Shown: in pieces, positions 47,561-59,493 of the stretch
Layout of the letters: the number at the start of each line of letters is the position of its first letter
How positions within the stretch are numbered: the first letter of the stretch is position 1
Origin: Aculops lycopersici
Lineage: Eukaryota; Arthropoda; Arachnida; Trombidiformes; Eriophyidae
Direction of reading: 5' to 3'
DNA: 64,000 nt
NCBI GenBank assembly: GCA_015350385.1
Contig: WNKI01000003.1
Span: forward strand, 2,202,698 to 2,266,697
Made by a program: the position numbers and the translations under genes
Notes under the pieces: generated by a model
What the model saw: the letters and a program-made list of their open reading frames with translations, nothing else
Told to the model about the DNA's origin: nothing
The model's database searches: none

Positions 47561-49634
47561 GCCGCCAGCTAGACCGCAGTTCCGGTTCAACCAGCAACCG
47601 CAACAGGTTCCGGTGCCAGTACCAATGAGACAACAACAACAACAAAATCAACAACAGCGACCACAGGTCGCAACCCAACAACAGCAACCACTTCAACAAC
47701 AACCGCAGTCACCGAGGAGACTCCCTTCTCCACCTCCAATTGTATCAGCATCTAACCCACAGCCACCAAAGGTTGGTCCGCAGGCGACGAAACTTGAGGA
47801 GCCACAGAAACCTACTGTTTCTAGTGACGAAATGAAATCAGGAAGTGCCGAAGTAATCAATAAACCGGACGACAATCTGCTAGACTTCAGTCAATTCAAG
47901 CCCGAATTTATGAAGAAAATTAGCGCTTTGGGTGCAAGTTTTGGCAGTGGAGACATTAACCTAAGCAACAATGTCAACAAGTACAGTGTGGGCAACACCA
48001 AGGTGAACAATATCCATCATACTAGCCACACTTCGTCGCCCGTCATCAACGCCAGAAACCTCGGAAAATTTGACTCGAGAATTGGCGCCTCTGCAGCCGG
48101 TGGAGTTTTCTCTGATCCAATCAAGAGTTCAGCCAAACTTGTCGATGCTGAATCGGAGACTGAGGTGAAGGACGACAAGAAAGGTGGAGGAAAGAAGGAG
48201 AAGAGAGGAAAGAAGAAAGCAAGTGCCGAGCAGAAAGATCTAAAGGAGAAGTTGATTGAGTTAACTGATAAGGTTGGCGGGGATAGCATTGGAACCCCGG
48301 AGCAGCCTTTGCTCAAGTACAATCCAGAGAGTGGACAATTTGAGCCGGTCAAGATGGACGCTAGCTCTTTGGAGGCCAAGGAGAAGCTCAAAGAGGCAAT
48401 CAGTGCTATTAGTGCCAAGAAGTTGCCAACTCAAATGTTGAGAAGGATTCTGGACGATGGTAGCTCGAGCACAGCAACCGGAAGTGAGGAGCAAGTGTTC
48501 GACAATGACGGCGACCTGAACGACAACGGAATCCCCGACTACCAAGAGCAGCAACACCAACAACAACCGGAAACTAACGAAGCCTTTGATGTAGACCAAC
48601 AACAGCAGCAACAAGAGCGGCAACCTAATGGCCGAGAGCTTGATATACTGAAGAGTACAAACCCAAGGCGAGGCTCAAAGTTGATGACCCAACAGGAGGA
48701 GATTTTTGCAAGGCCAGGCTCTACGGATTACGAAGGCGAGAAACAAGATTTGTACTCGCAAGGCGAGCAGTATGGATTCAAAAATGGTCATGACTCGAGA
48801 GGCAACCTTGAGAGGAATTCGTACGTCGACTCGCAGTACTCTAGTGGCAGCCACGAACATGGTTACAATGGAGAAGAGCCAACCGGAAATGAGATTAAGG
48901 CTCAGCTAGACGATAGGTTGAATAGAATCAGCGACTTACTCTACTTCCGGCCCGAGTTTATGAACCAATTGTTGCAAATCAATGATGCAGTTGAGCTAAC
49001 TCCATTGGAGAGTGAGTTCAAGAGAATGATTTTGTGCAATTCGGACGAACAATTCTGTCTCCAGGACATTGGCTCACTGTCTGGGTTTGAGCCAATGGAC
49101 GATGCAACCAGCAACTTGGGCGAGCACCTGGAGATACCAGCTGAGGAGCCAATTCAACAATATGAGTACGTCAATGAGGAGCACGATCAACAGCAACAAT
49201 TACCTGCTGCAGAGACGGAGCCAATCGTTTTCCATGAAGCTCCAGTTTTCCGTCGCACCTCCTCCACTAGAACCTACGAGTCAGTCCATCAATCAGCCAA
49301 GAGTGATGGTTCAAAACAGAATCAATTTGCCACGAGAGCGATGTCCTACCGACAACAGCAACAGCCACATGTTGAACCAGCACAACCCTCTAAGCAATCG
49401 CTTGCTACCGCTTACCAGAGTGGATTCAACGGTGGAGCCGCCAATGGTTACCCTAGCAGCAGTAGTAGCACCAGCCACGCCTCTACTGTGAACTCCTTCG
49501 GAAACCAGAGACCAGGATCAAAGTTCCAACAACAAACTAACCAACCTCCGATTCAAGCTCCAGCTCCAGGTAACAGGCAGATTGCGCCGGTCAACCAGCG
49601 AGGCCAGCAACAACGTCAGCAAACTTACCTGTAG
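47346..49634 (+). CDS. Unrecognised secreted Gln-rich protein with a TSP3/EF-loop-like motif
   Basis: Single-exon frame of 762 residues starting in context TTACCATGC. A hydrophobic signal peptide is clear (RLAISVLLVAFVSINCATS), with probable cleavage near residue 28. Residues 40-150 are polyGln/Pro. A motif FKPEFMKK at about 184 recurs as FRPEFMNQ at about 534, each in a helix-like context, suggesting a duplicated short module. A Lys-rich basic block lies at about 275-310. Residues about 385-402 read DNDGDLNDNGIPDYQEQ, which resembles the Asp-rich calcium loops of thrombospondin type 3 repeats. The mature protein has only two cysteines, Cys564 and Cys571 (CNSDEQFC), so one small disulfide loop is possible. 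I do not recognise a family. An extracellular matrix, cuticle or salivary role would be guesswork. Confidence 0.75.
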
Positions 49635-49936
49635 AGATACTAGATGGAGTGAGGGATATGTAAGGCGTTAATGGGATTTCTAACGTTAAGTAATGAAGGT
49701 TGCATCGCAAGATCAAGTCGAGCAAGTTTCCAGATATATCAATTAAGTTGTCTGCTGAAATAAACTTGCTGAAATTAGAAACAAACCCTCTAACGTGATT
49801 TGATTCACCGTTAGTATGTGTCCAGCTGTCCTTGCGCACCACAGAATACACGTGTGTCACACCCTAATTAGTTTATATCATACCCAAGCACAGTTGCGAC
49901 AACAAGTTGCTCGCCATCCTTCCAGGAAGCTCGGAT

Positions 49937-49954
49937 CCGACCACTAGTGGTCGG
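49937..49954. repeat. 18-bp perfect palindrome CCGACCACTAGTGGTCGG
   Basis: Perfectly self-complementary with no spacer, 180 bp past the probable poly(A) signal of the secreted-protein gene. Confidence 0.7.
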
Positions 49955-52900
49955 AATTCTATGATTGTCATCGTGGATACCAATTCACCCCGTCACCACT
50001 CCAACTTCTCCTGTGGCCATCTTTATGAGCTTGAAAGTGTATGTTGATTCCCGCCCAGACTCACTGCAGGCAAACGAAAGGAAATTTGCGGGTTTGTTTA
50101 GTCTAAGTTGGTGGCGGCAGTGGCGATCTGAATTTGACAAGAAAGGGACGAGCATTTGTTGAGAATAATGTGGGTGCGAATGCTATGGCATTAGAGATGA
50201 GGACATTTTATATGGCATCTAAAGCTCTGTACATGACTAGGAATAGAGAACCCTCGCTTTATCATTGCTTGGTGGTTGAGATGCAGTTTATTGCTCGGCT
50301 ATAACAAATCTTTCTATCGCAAATTTACTTCTATCACACTAGCGTTGTACTCTGAATCCAGGTAGATCAAATCTTTTGTTTGTATTGGTCACATGGAGGA
50401 GTAAGTGAGATTTTTTACACTTACATAACCATAGACAACCGATGGTTTCTGTATCTAGCTAAAAGATTCAGTGAAATGGCAATATTTTGGCAAGTATGTA
50501 AATGGACATGGACTTTGAGATTCGTTGACCAGTTAATCTAAATGGAAAAGTTCGCGAACCAAGTGAATAGATTGACTTAATAGATCTACAAGGATGACGC
50601 TGGATGTTGCTACGATTCGCACTTCTGATGGTTGTTCTATTCGGAGCATTCAAGTCGAGGTAGCTACTCAATAGACGGAAGCGGAAATGCACGAGGAGTG
50701 TAGACAGCATTCGGCACTAAAAGACGGATCAGTGTCGCGCGAATGCATTGAGAGAGTCCGGTTGGAATCGAAAGAAAAATTTTCTTAGTCGAGGTAATTT
50801 GGAAAGTTTAGGTAAAGCAATGAGATATTTGAGTCAATGGAAAAGAATAAACACAGAATGGCACTTGTTGCTCGACGCGTTTATGAGATGTGACGCAATT
50901 AGATACTGTAAAGAAAGTAAACTTGCCACCAGATGCCGGCTCACTTCAATTTAGTGGCAGGTAAAATTAGAATCTCTAGTTAGCAAGGAGCCAACTGTTG
51001 ATCAGTCTAAACGGTGAACTTGTGCTCTAGATCAGGAAGCCAGCATGTTGGGTTGTTAAATACCATTGAAACAGGTAGGTGAATTAGGACAAACACGTAG
51101 ATTGTATTCTCGTCAAGCTAAACTGGCCAACCTGTTGGCAGGCAAGCGAGCGGGTGAGACAGAAAGAGCAACATGAGACGCTCAGCGCGAGTATCCAGCT
51201 TCTCGCGTGCATTCTGCTATTGGTAATGAGCCAACCAAGACCTTGACCACGACGAGCGTGGAGTGGCATTCTGGTGCGCCGCCCACTCAGCGCTACGAGT
51301 AGGCGTGTCGCGCAAAAATCGGCCCGAGTTCCATCAGTGCTACTCACAACGTGTGTGAAAAGAAGACGAGAAGAGAGAGAGAGAGAGAGAGGAGTGCGGA
51401 AAATTGGCCAACCTCTCGCAGCAATCTTAGTAGTGGGCTGGCGCTCGCAATTGATGGCCAATGGCTTCGTTCCATTGTTGTGTTTTCATGTCAGAAGAAG
51501 CGACGAGAGTTGAGGCAACCAGCAGCGGCAACACCACCACAAACTAGGATTTCTTTCCACTGCCATTTGGTTTTTGAATCCAACCAAAGCCAGGGAAAAA
51601 GAGTCCCCCAGCAAAACCCTGGAGCCTGGAGCACACAATGGGGGCCTTTGTGCTTGGGGCTCCTCCTCGCCTTCGAATCGGCCACCTCTATAGTTGCAGT
51701 ATGTATTACAACTATTCGGTCTCTGGATTCCTCCCTCTTTTCGCGTTTCCCTTTGGGCGAGAACTGCAGTTTGGCTCTCCCTCGTCCTCGTCCTGGTACG
51801 TCTTCTTCCCGTTTTCTCTCTTGCTTGCGCACCTTTCGTGCTGTTCCTGGCTCCCTGATGCTGGAGCGCTGATATTTTGCCGATCGGATCTTGCAAGTAA
51901 AAAACCTGGCCAAATACCCAAAGTAGAGGCAAGCGCAGGTAAACCGGCACCGCCGCCACACTCATCAGTCAGACGCAGAGGCACGACGAGAGGTCTGGTT
52001 TGGGTTAGCGCACCACTTGAATCGCACTCTCTTTTTTTGAGAGAGAGAGAGCCCCACACACACCAACAATTTGAGCAAACTTCACTGGTCCACCGGTCGC
52101 TTGGATTTGAGGATCAGATTGTGGATTCCAAATTCATGGTCATACTTTTAAATGTACGTGAAGTTTACCATTCTAAAGTGGCCCAGTCACAGCGAGCGGC
52201 CGGAGCAACAGTCCGCTTTTTTGCTCGCCAACGCAAAGCAGGAGGAGCAACTGGAGGAGAAAAAACGCAGAGAACCCAATCTGGTTGTCCACTGGTTCCC
52301 AGCGGCCGTTGCGCGTGGCGAATGGGAGCAGCAGCGCGGGCCCCGCAAACTTTTCGGGTAACTTTTCGAGGGGGCGGCCACAGTGGGGAAGAGTCTCATG
52401 AGTTAAGTTGACTGCAATGGAACTTACAATATTAGGGATGCTAGGGAATTTGCCTCGCAAGTTGGGGGCGCGCACAGGAGCGTGAAGCGGATCTTCCTCC
52501 CTCCTTATCATAGTTCTCCTCTCTCCTTTCTAGTTCAAGAAGAAGAAGGAGCCAATAGTTTCGTGCAAGCGCCGGTTTATGGGGTCCCCAGTTGCTGGCG
52601 CATACATACATACATCAATTGCAACTTCCAACACCAGAACCTCTGAGCTTTGGATCGGGGTTTGGATTGGGATTTGAAGTTTCGAGTTGGTAATGACGGA
52701 CTGGAGATAAATTTAAGTTTAAGTTTAAGTTTTCTCCTGGACTCTTTGAATGGTGTGTGAGGTGAGGTGGAGAGAGCAGAGGGGAGGGGAGAGAAGAGAA
52801 GAAAAAAGGGACAAACACCAGCCAAGCAGCAAGTGGGTGAGTCGCTTTTGGGGAACTTTACCTTACCTTCGGCACTAAAACTCGCCGACTTTTCCCTCTC

Positions 52901-53062
52901 CTTTCTCTCGCCCTCGCCTTTGACGAGTATGTTGCAACCTGCAACCTGCAAGGGAACTTGCTGCTCGTAGGCTACTTTTTCCTCGCTTGGGTCACACACA
53001 ACGCAACTTGTGTCCTCCTTCTGCTCGCTGTCCCATGGCGCCCTCCGCACTATTTGCTCCAT

Positions 53063-53100
<38 letters not shown>
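53063..53100. repeat. GTC triplet array
   Basis: About 12 uninterrupted units. Both strands stay open across it, producing spurious Ser/Val/Arg-rich ORFs. Confidence 0.95.
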
Positions 53101-53931
53101 TTCGTCCCATTCGACCAGCTGGCTGGGCTGTCCGGGTCGACGGCGAGCAAGTTGCAACACCACCAGCCGACTAGCTAGCTGGCCGACTGTTCGGCCGCTC
53201 GCTTGCATGGAACTGGTGCAGCCATTTGCTAGCCGACTGGCTGGCTACAATTCCTCGCTCGATGGGCGCAACACACAACTCTAACGACTTGCAATTCGCT
53301 TCCCGTCGACCCGAAGTCTGTGAGCCTATGTTCGCTTGCTGCTTTAATCTTGCCCATCGCAATTTCCTATCGTAAGCGTCAGCGTCGAATGCGAATGCGA
53401 GTGCGAGTGCGAGTGCTACGTCGTCGTGGCTGGTCCTATCGCACATTCGACATTTCGCTCGCTGCACCAACAATCTTCGAGCGAACTGAACGAAACGGAC
53501 GATAAGTTTGGGCGGCCGCCTAGTGCAGTTGGCTCGACGTGGTCGCTAGTTGCGCTAGCGACTCGCATTCGCTAGCTTGCAAGTTTATGGCGAGTGGCGT
53601 CCGAGTTGGCGTTTGCGTTTGGCTTGGATAGGAAAGAAAGAGAGCGAGTGAGAAGGGAACTTGGGGCTTTGCGTTTGCGTTTGCGTTTGCGTTGGAGCCA
53701 GTCGACGGCGGACATATAGTCTACATTTGGCCGCCTTCATCGCGAGCAAGTGTTCGCTGCTGCCGCTTTTGGCTCGGTCTCTCTGGAAATGTTGCCATTG
53801 GGTCCGTGCGTTGGCCGAATTTGACGCTGGCCGTCGGCGGCGACGGCGAACTACGACGTCGAGGAAGCAGAGCCAGCGAACGAAATCGGCAGAGAGACGA
53901 CGTCGACGGGGAAATGAGAGGCAGCGACTTA

Positions 53932-53936
53932 CACAG

Positions 53937-53967
<31 letters not shown>

Positions 53968-53980
53968 CTAACACTAGCAC
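53932..53980. repeat. CA microsatellite with variants
   Basis: About 15 CA units followed by GCACACACTAACACTAGCACACA. Confidence 0.9.
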
Positions 53981-56237
53981 ACAGAAAGGAAGAGAGCGAC
54001 CAACACACCAGCGCACAAAGGCGAAACCCGACGGGAGTTTGGAAATTGGCTGCCGCCGCCGCCGACGTCGCTGCTTCACTGTAATTTCGTTCGCTCTTTG
54101 CGATTTCGCTATCCACTAGTCACTCGCTCGCTCGGATGGCAGCGGCAGCCTCGAAGTCGTCAGATCCAGCGCTCCTCTTTATGCTGCTGCTGCCTCTATC
54201 GCTTGTGTGTGTGCCTCTGCTTGGTTTCTCGCTGCGCCGCCGACGGCTTTACTTTTGCGGCCCAGCAACTCGACGAGGCCGAGTTGAGTCGCTCGGCTGG
54301 CTCTTTGGTTTATCGTTGACGTCGTTCTCGTTGTCGGCGGCTTCGGCTTCGGCGGCAATGGCGGCAGAAAGGAGCCAAGTGCGATTGGGATCTGAAGCGT
54401 TGGAGGAACACTTTGGGCCGGCCAGCGCAACTTTGGTCGAGACTTTGCGGCGGCAGCTCCGGTTGGCGCAGCTCGCCCAGCGACAACCCGGCGAGTTAGC
54501 AGCCCAGATCGGCGACTGTGAAACTTGGCTGGCTGCTGCTTGCTTGTTCGCTCGGCGGCTGGCAAGAGTGTGGATGCTGCGAGTTGCACACGATTCCAAT
54601 GCAGCTTTAGCCGACTGGCTGGCTTGCTGGCTGGTTGCTAGCGTGCAATCAGTGGACTGCAGGTCGCCGTCGTCTGGCAATCTCGTTGCTGGCTGCCTGA
54701 CTAACTTACTGACTGCTCGACTGAAGTAACGCGAGGCAGGCTAAAGTCGAGAGTTTGAAAAAGTCTCTCTCTCTGTCTGGCTTGCTTTCAGGGATAAAAT
54801 GCTAACCTGCAAGTTGCCAGTGCGCCGCCTTCATAGTCGCTGGCCTTGGTTTTGCCAGCGCTCTTGCTCGCGCTTTCTTCTATTGCCAGTCTGACGTCGA
54901 ACGCTGTTGCTTTTTCCATTGCCCTAATGCTGCTGGTCTCTGCCAACTGGAAGCCCGAGAAAATTTCGCTAGCAAGTTGGTTTGGCTTTCGAGTCGCGAA
55001 TAGCTAGCTCCAAGTTGCACAGCTCGCCAATGGCAACTCGGTGGCGACGTTGGTGCGCGTTCAAGTTTAGGACTTGGTTCGCCAGTTCGGCTCAACTTTG
55101 CCTGCCTGGCGATAGCAAACTTTTCTGCCTATCCGCCAGCCAGCCAGCAGAGAAAGAGCATTGAAATTTGCACTTGGGCTGCCAGCCGCTCGTTAATGCC
55201 AGTCGGCGGCGGCGGCGGCAGCAGTGGAACGACTAGCGCATACTTTCACAATCTCCCATTCCCGTCGGCTGCCGTCAGTTGTTGCTGCTGCCGCCGGTCC
55301 AACGTTAATGCTGATGGTTTGCTGGCTAGTTGGTCGGCTGGCTCGTCGGGCTAGCAAACACAGACGGGCAAGGCGAAATGTGCGCCCGCTTTTGACGCAC
55401 ACACAGACGCACGCAGCCAAATCGCATGGGAGCGAGCGAGCGAATGAGAGAGAGAGAGAGAGAGAGAGACGCAAAAGCGGGCGGCAATTCCATCACTTTC
55501 GTCGCAGTCCCAGTCGGAGCCGTCAGCTGGGTGTGAGCGACGGCGGCAGCGAGTGGAGCGAAACTTGCTAGCGAAATGCCTTTCCCCAGAGGAGCGCATG
55601 CGCAACTCCGAGCCTCCACTAGTATGGTCGTTTCTAATGCTGCTGCTGCTAGGCCGACGCAGTAAGGCGAATTCTTGTGCTATCTGCAAAGACTTACACT
55701 CACACACAAACTGCATACCTCCCCAACAAAAAAGTTTCGCTCTCGCTGGCTTGCAAACTGCGCTCACACACAACACAACCCAACCCAGTGGTAAAAGCGC
55801 ACTAAAGCCCGAAAGGAAAATTGCAGTGCACGGCAACCAAGCAAAACTAAACCTCCATCCATTCGTCAGCCGCCGCGTCGGGCTCTTTGTCTGGCATTAG
55901 AGTTTACCATCGTCGTTTTCCATTGCTTTTGCTGCCGCCACTACAATATTAGTACCACCACTACTACTGCCGTCATTGCAACTTGCGACTGAAAATACAC
56001 ACCAGCGCACACAGGGGGACTAGAAATTCACTGCACGAAACGAAACTGAAGTTGAGAGAGTTGCCTGGTCGCTCGCTCGCTCTCTATCTCTCTCTCTCTC
56101 TCTCTGTCGCTCGGGCTCACAACAACAACACACTTACCATTTACTATCCAGCCGTCGAGCGAGCGAGAGCGAGTGAGAGGAGCTAACCATAAGCTAGCTA
56201 GCTCGATAGTTGGCCACCAAGCTAAAGCTCAACTGCG

Positions 56238-56268
<31 letters not shown>

Positions 56269-57006
56269 CTGCAACTGCGGCAGCAACAGCAACTGCAACA
56301 GCAGCAGCAGCCCAAGTGAACACAAATGCGAACTCACAGTCAACATTTGCGCTCAAGCCAGCAACAACAACAGAGCCCACGACGATCGACGACGACGCCG
56401 ACCGACGCGACGACGACGATCATCCAAACTACGCCGATATTCTATTCTTGCTCCGTCTCGTCGACAACACCACCACCACCAAAACCACCACTGCGCTCTC
56501 CCTCTCTTCGTGTCTCTTCCTCTAGTTGCCGTGTCCCTAGCGCCCTACTATTTGTATCATCTCATTGCGGCCACAACCAGAATAACGAGGACAGCAGCAA
56601 CAACAGCAACTCTATTTCAACAAGAAGAAAGCGGAAAGAAACATATTAAGCCAACGAGTTGATACATCAAAGTTTGAGAAGAAGCTTTTCTCTATTGAAG
56701 CAACAACTCGGAAGCTTAAGCAACAGCAAGTTGAGCACTAAGATTCTAGTTTATTAGCAAAACTAGAGAACATATTGGATAAGAGGCATCCTGGTCAGCC
56801 GTTAATGAAGGCTCATCTCAATGGAGAACTAGAGTAGGGAAGCTGAAAACAAGCCGATAACATTCATTTCTATATCATTTTGTAGTGCCTGAACACTCGT
56901 GCAAATACTAACTCAAAGACTAAGCATAGGAGCCAACCGACAGCAAAACAAGAAGCACTCTTCCCCCACCTTTACCACCAGTCAACTAGACGCCCTCCCT
57001 AACGAA

Positions 57007-59271
57007 ATGGACGCCACGGAAGTGCCGTCACGGCCCCAACCTTTGGGATTGCCGCCGCAACTTGCAGTTGGTGGACCTCAGACGGCCACCAGCATTACGC
57101 AAGTCTTGCAGCAACACCACCAAGCTTTGCAGCTGAACTCGTTGATAGCGAACAGCCAGCACCATTATCACCCACAACAACAACCGACCACACAACAGCA
57201 ACACCAAGAGCACCAAAATCCGCTGATGCAACAACATCAAACAACAACACCAACTCCTACTACAACCAATAGACATCCTGCCTCGGATTGTATGGCCCTA
57301 GCAGCCGCTCTGGCCGCCTCGGCTAGCTTCCCTCACATCCACCAACAGTTGCAAAACCACATGGTTCAACACCAGCAGCAGCAACAACAACAACTTCCAC
57401 CACAATCACATCCTACACCTATTACGCGACCACAACAACCTCAGACAACCAATGTCGCCATATCTAATGCGAACGAAAACAACACTGCTTCTGGGCAAGC
57501 AAATACAACAACCTCCAGCACAAACGGCAGTTGCAATCCACACCTACACTATCACCAACAGCAGCAGCAGCATCAACCACAACCAACTAACAACCACAAC
57601 CAAGTGCCTACTACACAGCAGCAAGCTCAGTACTACTTGAACCCTGCTACCCGAGTTCAAACGACGTTGCCAACAGTACAAAACACCAATAATAATATTA
57701 ATAATAATAATTTGAATAACAATATTAGCAACAGTATCACCTCGTCCGTGAACCAAGTAGCAGCTCAACCATCTCAAGTGCCCTTATTGAATTTCAATAG
57801 ATGTCCAGCTACAGCGACTGTGGCTCAACAAATTTCATCTAATTTATCTGCACCAGTACAACAACAACCACCTACTCCGATTGTTGCACACTCGAACCAA
57901 TTCCTAGCCGATCAAGGCAGTTGGTTGAATGCTGCCTCCTATCAACTTCCAGTCAATTCAAACAACCTAACATCACAACCTCAACAACTGAATAACACCG
58001 GTAATGTTAGCAACAATCATAGACCCTTAGCTACAAACACCACATTGAATAGTGTTGCCAACCAAGATCAGGCCCCTAGACCACCGATTATACAGCAACA
58101 GGCCCCGAGTCAGCAGCAGCTGCCGCCACCCCTGGGCTCACTACCTGCGTTGCCGAATATGATTAGTGATGATTTGAATACCCTGTTTGTCGATCATCTG
58201 CGGACAATCTTATTGAATCAATTTTGCGCAAACCCAAGATTGGCTATTCCTCAACAACCGATAATTCAGCCAGTTCCTCAGCAGCAGCAACAACACCAAC
58301 AACATACGCCATCTGCACCTCTGGCTCAATCCAACAGGTCAAATGTTCCCAGTCAGGTTGCCCCTCAGCAGGACCAGAATGCTAGGGTTCAACAGGTGCC
58401 CCAACTGAGACTACCTGTGGGCACGCCTCTCCAACCTATGCCCCAGAACATGACAACTTCACACAACTTTGAGCAAGTGTCCTGCCAGCAGACTACCAGA
58501 ACTAGTGGTACAAATAATCCTGGCAATGCAACATCTGCTCACAATAGGTTGTCATCAAATCAAGTTCCAAACACCGCTGACAGCAACAACTACTCGACAG
58601 CAGCTCCGATCAACAACAACAATTTGTATCAACCACAGCAAAATACCGCCAGACAGCAACCACTAAATACCGCCCCGATCATGAACCCAGTCCAACAGCC
58701 TGCTACCCAGCAACAGGCGACGACTCAACCTTCACTGGCACCACAGCCCTCGTCAACATTCCCTCTGTACCCCACACCCGCGATGGAACAAGCTTTAGCA
58801 TTATTTCTCACCCCTCAAGTAGCCCAAAATCTGATAGGCCACGTACTGAATATCTACTGGCAAGGTGGGCTTCGGCAAGATCCCTCCCATCACTATCCTC
58901 CTCCCCATTTCCACCACCACCTGCACAATTCGCACCATCACCACCATCATCATCATGGTGCAAATGGTCAATCGAATGGGCAGGATGGTAGCATGCCATT
59001 GGATTCGTTGGCAATCAGTGAGTCAAAACCACGAGGACTCACCAGGGTTGAGATCGACTCACTGACGCCGTTCATTCAAATGAATGACAAGGATTCGAGG
59101 ACTTGCGTCATATGCTTGAGCAAATTTGAACTTAAGTCGAAAATCAGGCCCCTGCCCTGTAATCATGCCTTCCATGCTAAATGTGTCGACAAGTGGTTGC
59201 GAGCCAATAGGACTTGTCCGATCTGTCGACGTGATGCCTTGAAATCAGTTGGCAAGATCAAGAGGATCTAG
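57007..59271 (+). CDS. RNF38/RNF44-type RING-H2 E3 ubiquitin ligase (fly murashka family)
   Basis: A frame of 754 residues from the ATG at 57007; an in-frame TGA at 56890 just after the upstream acceptor excludes earlier starts. The first 650 residues are disordered and rich in Gln, Asn, Pro and Thr, with a His-rich run at about 645-660. The C-terminus is diagnostic: KPRGLTRVEIDSL, then a canonical RING-H2 C-x2-C-x14-C-x-H-x2-H-x2-C-x10-C-x2-C at residues 700-740 (CVIC…LPCNHAFHAKC…CPIC). The KCVDKWLRANRTCPIC block is nearly identical to RNF38/RNF44. These ligases pair with UBE2D-class E2s; substrates are poorly known, and the fly homologue acts in memory formation. A poly(A) signal AATAAA is at 59423-59428. 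The final KSVGKIKRI tail is basic. Confidence 0.9.
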   Translation: MDATEVPSRPQPLGLPPQLAVGGPQTATSITQVLQQHHQALQLNSLIANSQHHYHPQQQPTTQQQHQEHQNPLMQQHQTTTPTPTTTNRHPASDCMALAAALAASASFPHIHQQLQNHMVQHQQQQQQQLPPQSHPTPITRPQQPQTTNVAISNANENNTASGQANTTTSSTNGSCNPHLHYHQQQQQHQPQPTNNHNQVPTTQQQAQYYLNPATRVQTTLPTVQNTNNNINNNNLNNNISNSITSSVNQVAAQPSQVPLLNFNRCPATATVAQQISSNLSAPVQQQPPTPIVAHSNQFLADQGSWLNAASYQLPVNSNNLTSQPQQLNNTGNVSNNHRPLATNTTLNSVANQDQAPRPPIIQQQAPSQQQLPPPLGSLPALPNMISDDLNTLFVDHLRTILLNQFCANPRLAIPQQPIIQPVPQQQQQHQQHTPSAPLAQSNRSNVPSQVAPQQDQNARVQQVPQLRLPVGTPLQPMPQNMTTSHNFEQVSCQQTTRTSGTNNPGNATSAHNRLSSNQVPNTADSNNYSTAAPINNNNLYQPQQNTARQQPLNTAPIMNPVQQPATQQQATTQPSLAPQPSSTFPLYPTPAMEQALALFLTPQVAQNLIGHVLNIYWQGGLRQDPSHHYPPPHFHHHLHNSHHHHHHHHGANGQSNGQDGSMPLDSLAISESKPRGLTRVEIDSLTPFIQMNDKDSRTCVICLSKFELKSKIRPLPCNHAFHAKCVDKWLRANRTCPICRRDALKSVGKIKRI

Positions 59272-59422
59272 GCATCGATTGAAACTAGGAATAACAAATT
59301 ACAATTAACTTTGCAGGCTCCACCAATCGAATTTAGGTGATAGGTCAGATCTGCGACCATGCAGCAGGAAATACTCGAACTAATTTTTCAATTTGCAAAA
59401 GGGCGTTCAACACTAGCTTAAT

Positions 59423-59428
59423 AATAAA
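59423..59428 (+). terminator. AATAAA poly(A) signal of the RING ligase
   Basis: About 150 nt after the stop, in a gap of only 220 bp before the convergent RRN3 stop. Confidence 0.65.
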
Positions 59429-59493
59429 TCACGATATTAAGTCGACACTCAAAAAAGATTCGGTTCTTAGTCCTTCTGTCAATTATCGTTTAA

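Larger units (their letters stand above)
49635..57006. other. 7-kb low-complexity region upstream of the RING ligase
   Basis: No credible coding gene is seen. The first 130 nt are the 3' side of the secreted gene, with AATAAA at 49759-49764. Further on, GC-rich strand-skewed sequence carries GTC, CA, GA and CAA repeats, and many frames are open on both strands at once, which is compositional. A good acceptor (TTTCTATATCATTTTGTAG, exon start 56886) precedes the RING-ligase start, so at least one upstream non-coding exon and intron lie in this region. Confidence 0.5.

Noticed and set aside
49931..49958. Vector-like cluster GGATCC, ACTAGT, GAATTC
   Set aside because: The order and spacing do not match a standard cloning site and the flanks are ordinary genomic sequence; considered coincidental.
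52152..52361. 69-residue ORF ending near a GTAACT donor-like site
   Set aside because: Balanced composition, but weak donor, no family and no upstream exon; not enough to call.
51638..52411. 257-residue ORF and overlapping minus-strand ORFs
   Set aside because: Both strands are open over the same GC-skewed sequence, there are no domains, and composition follows the local skew.
53585..54119. Several overlapping Arg/Cys-rich ORFs
   Set aside because: They arise from GCGTTT, CA and CGG-type repeats.
54136..54729. 197-residue ORF with an apparent hydrophobic N-terminus
   Set aside because: Ala/Leu/Arg-rich reading of a CTG/GCT-skewed stretch; the opposite strand is equally open and no motif is present.
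56899..57006. Extension of the RING ligase to a GTG at 56899
   Set aside because: Non-ATG start, with an in-frame TGA immediately upstream; the first ATG at 57007 is preferred.
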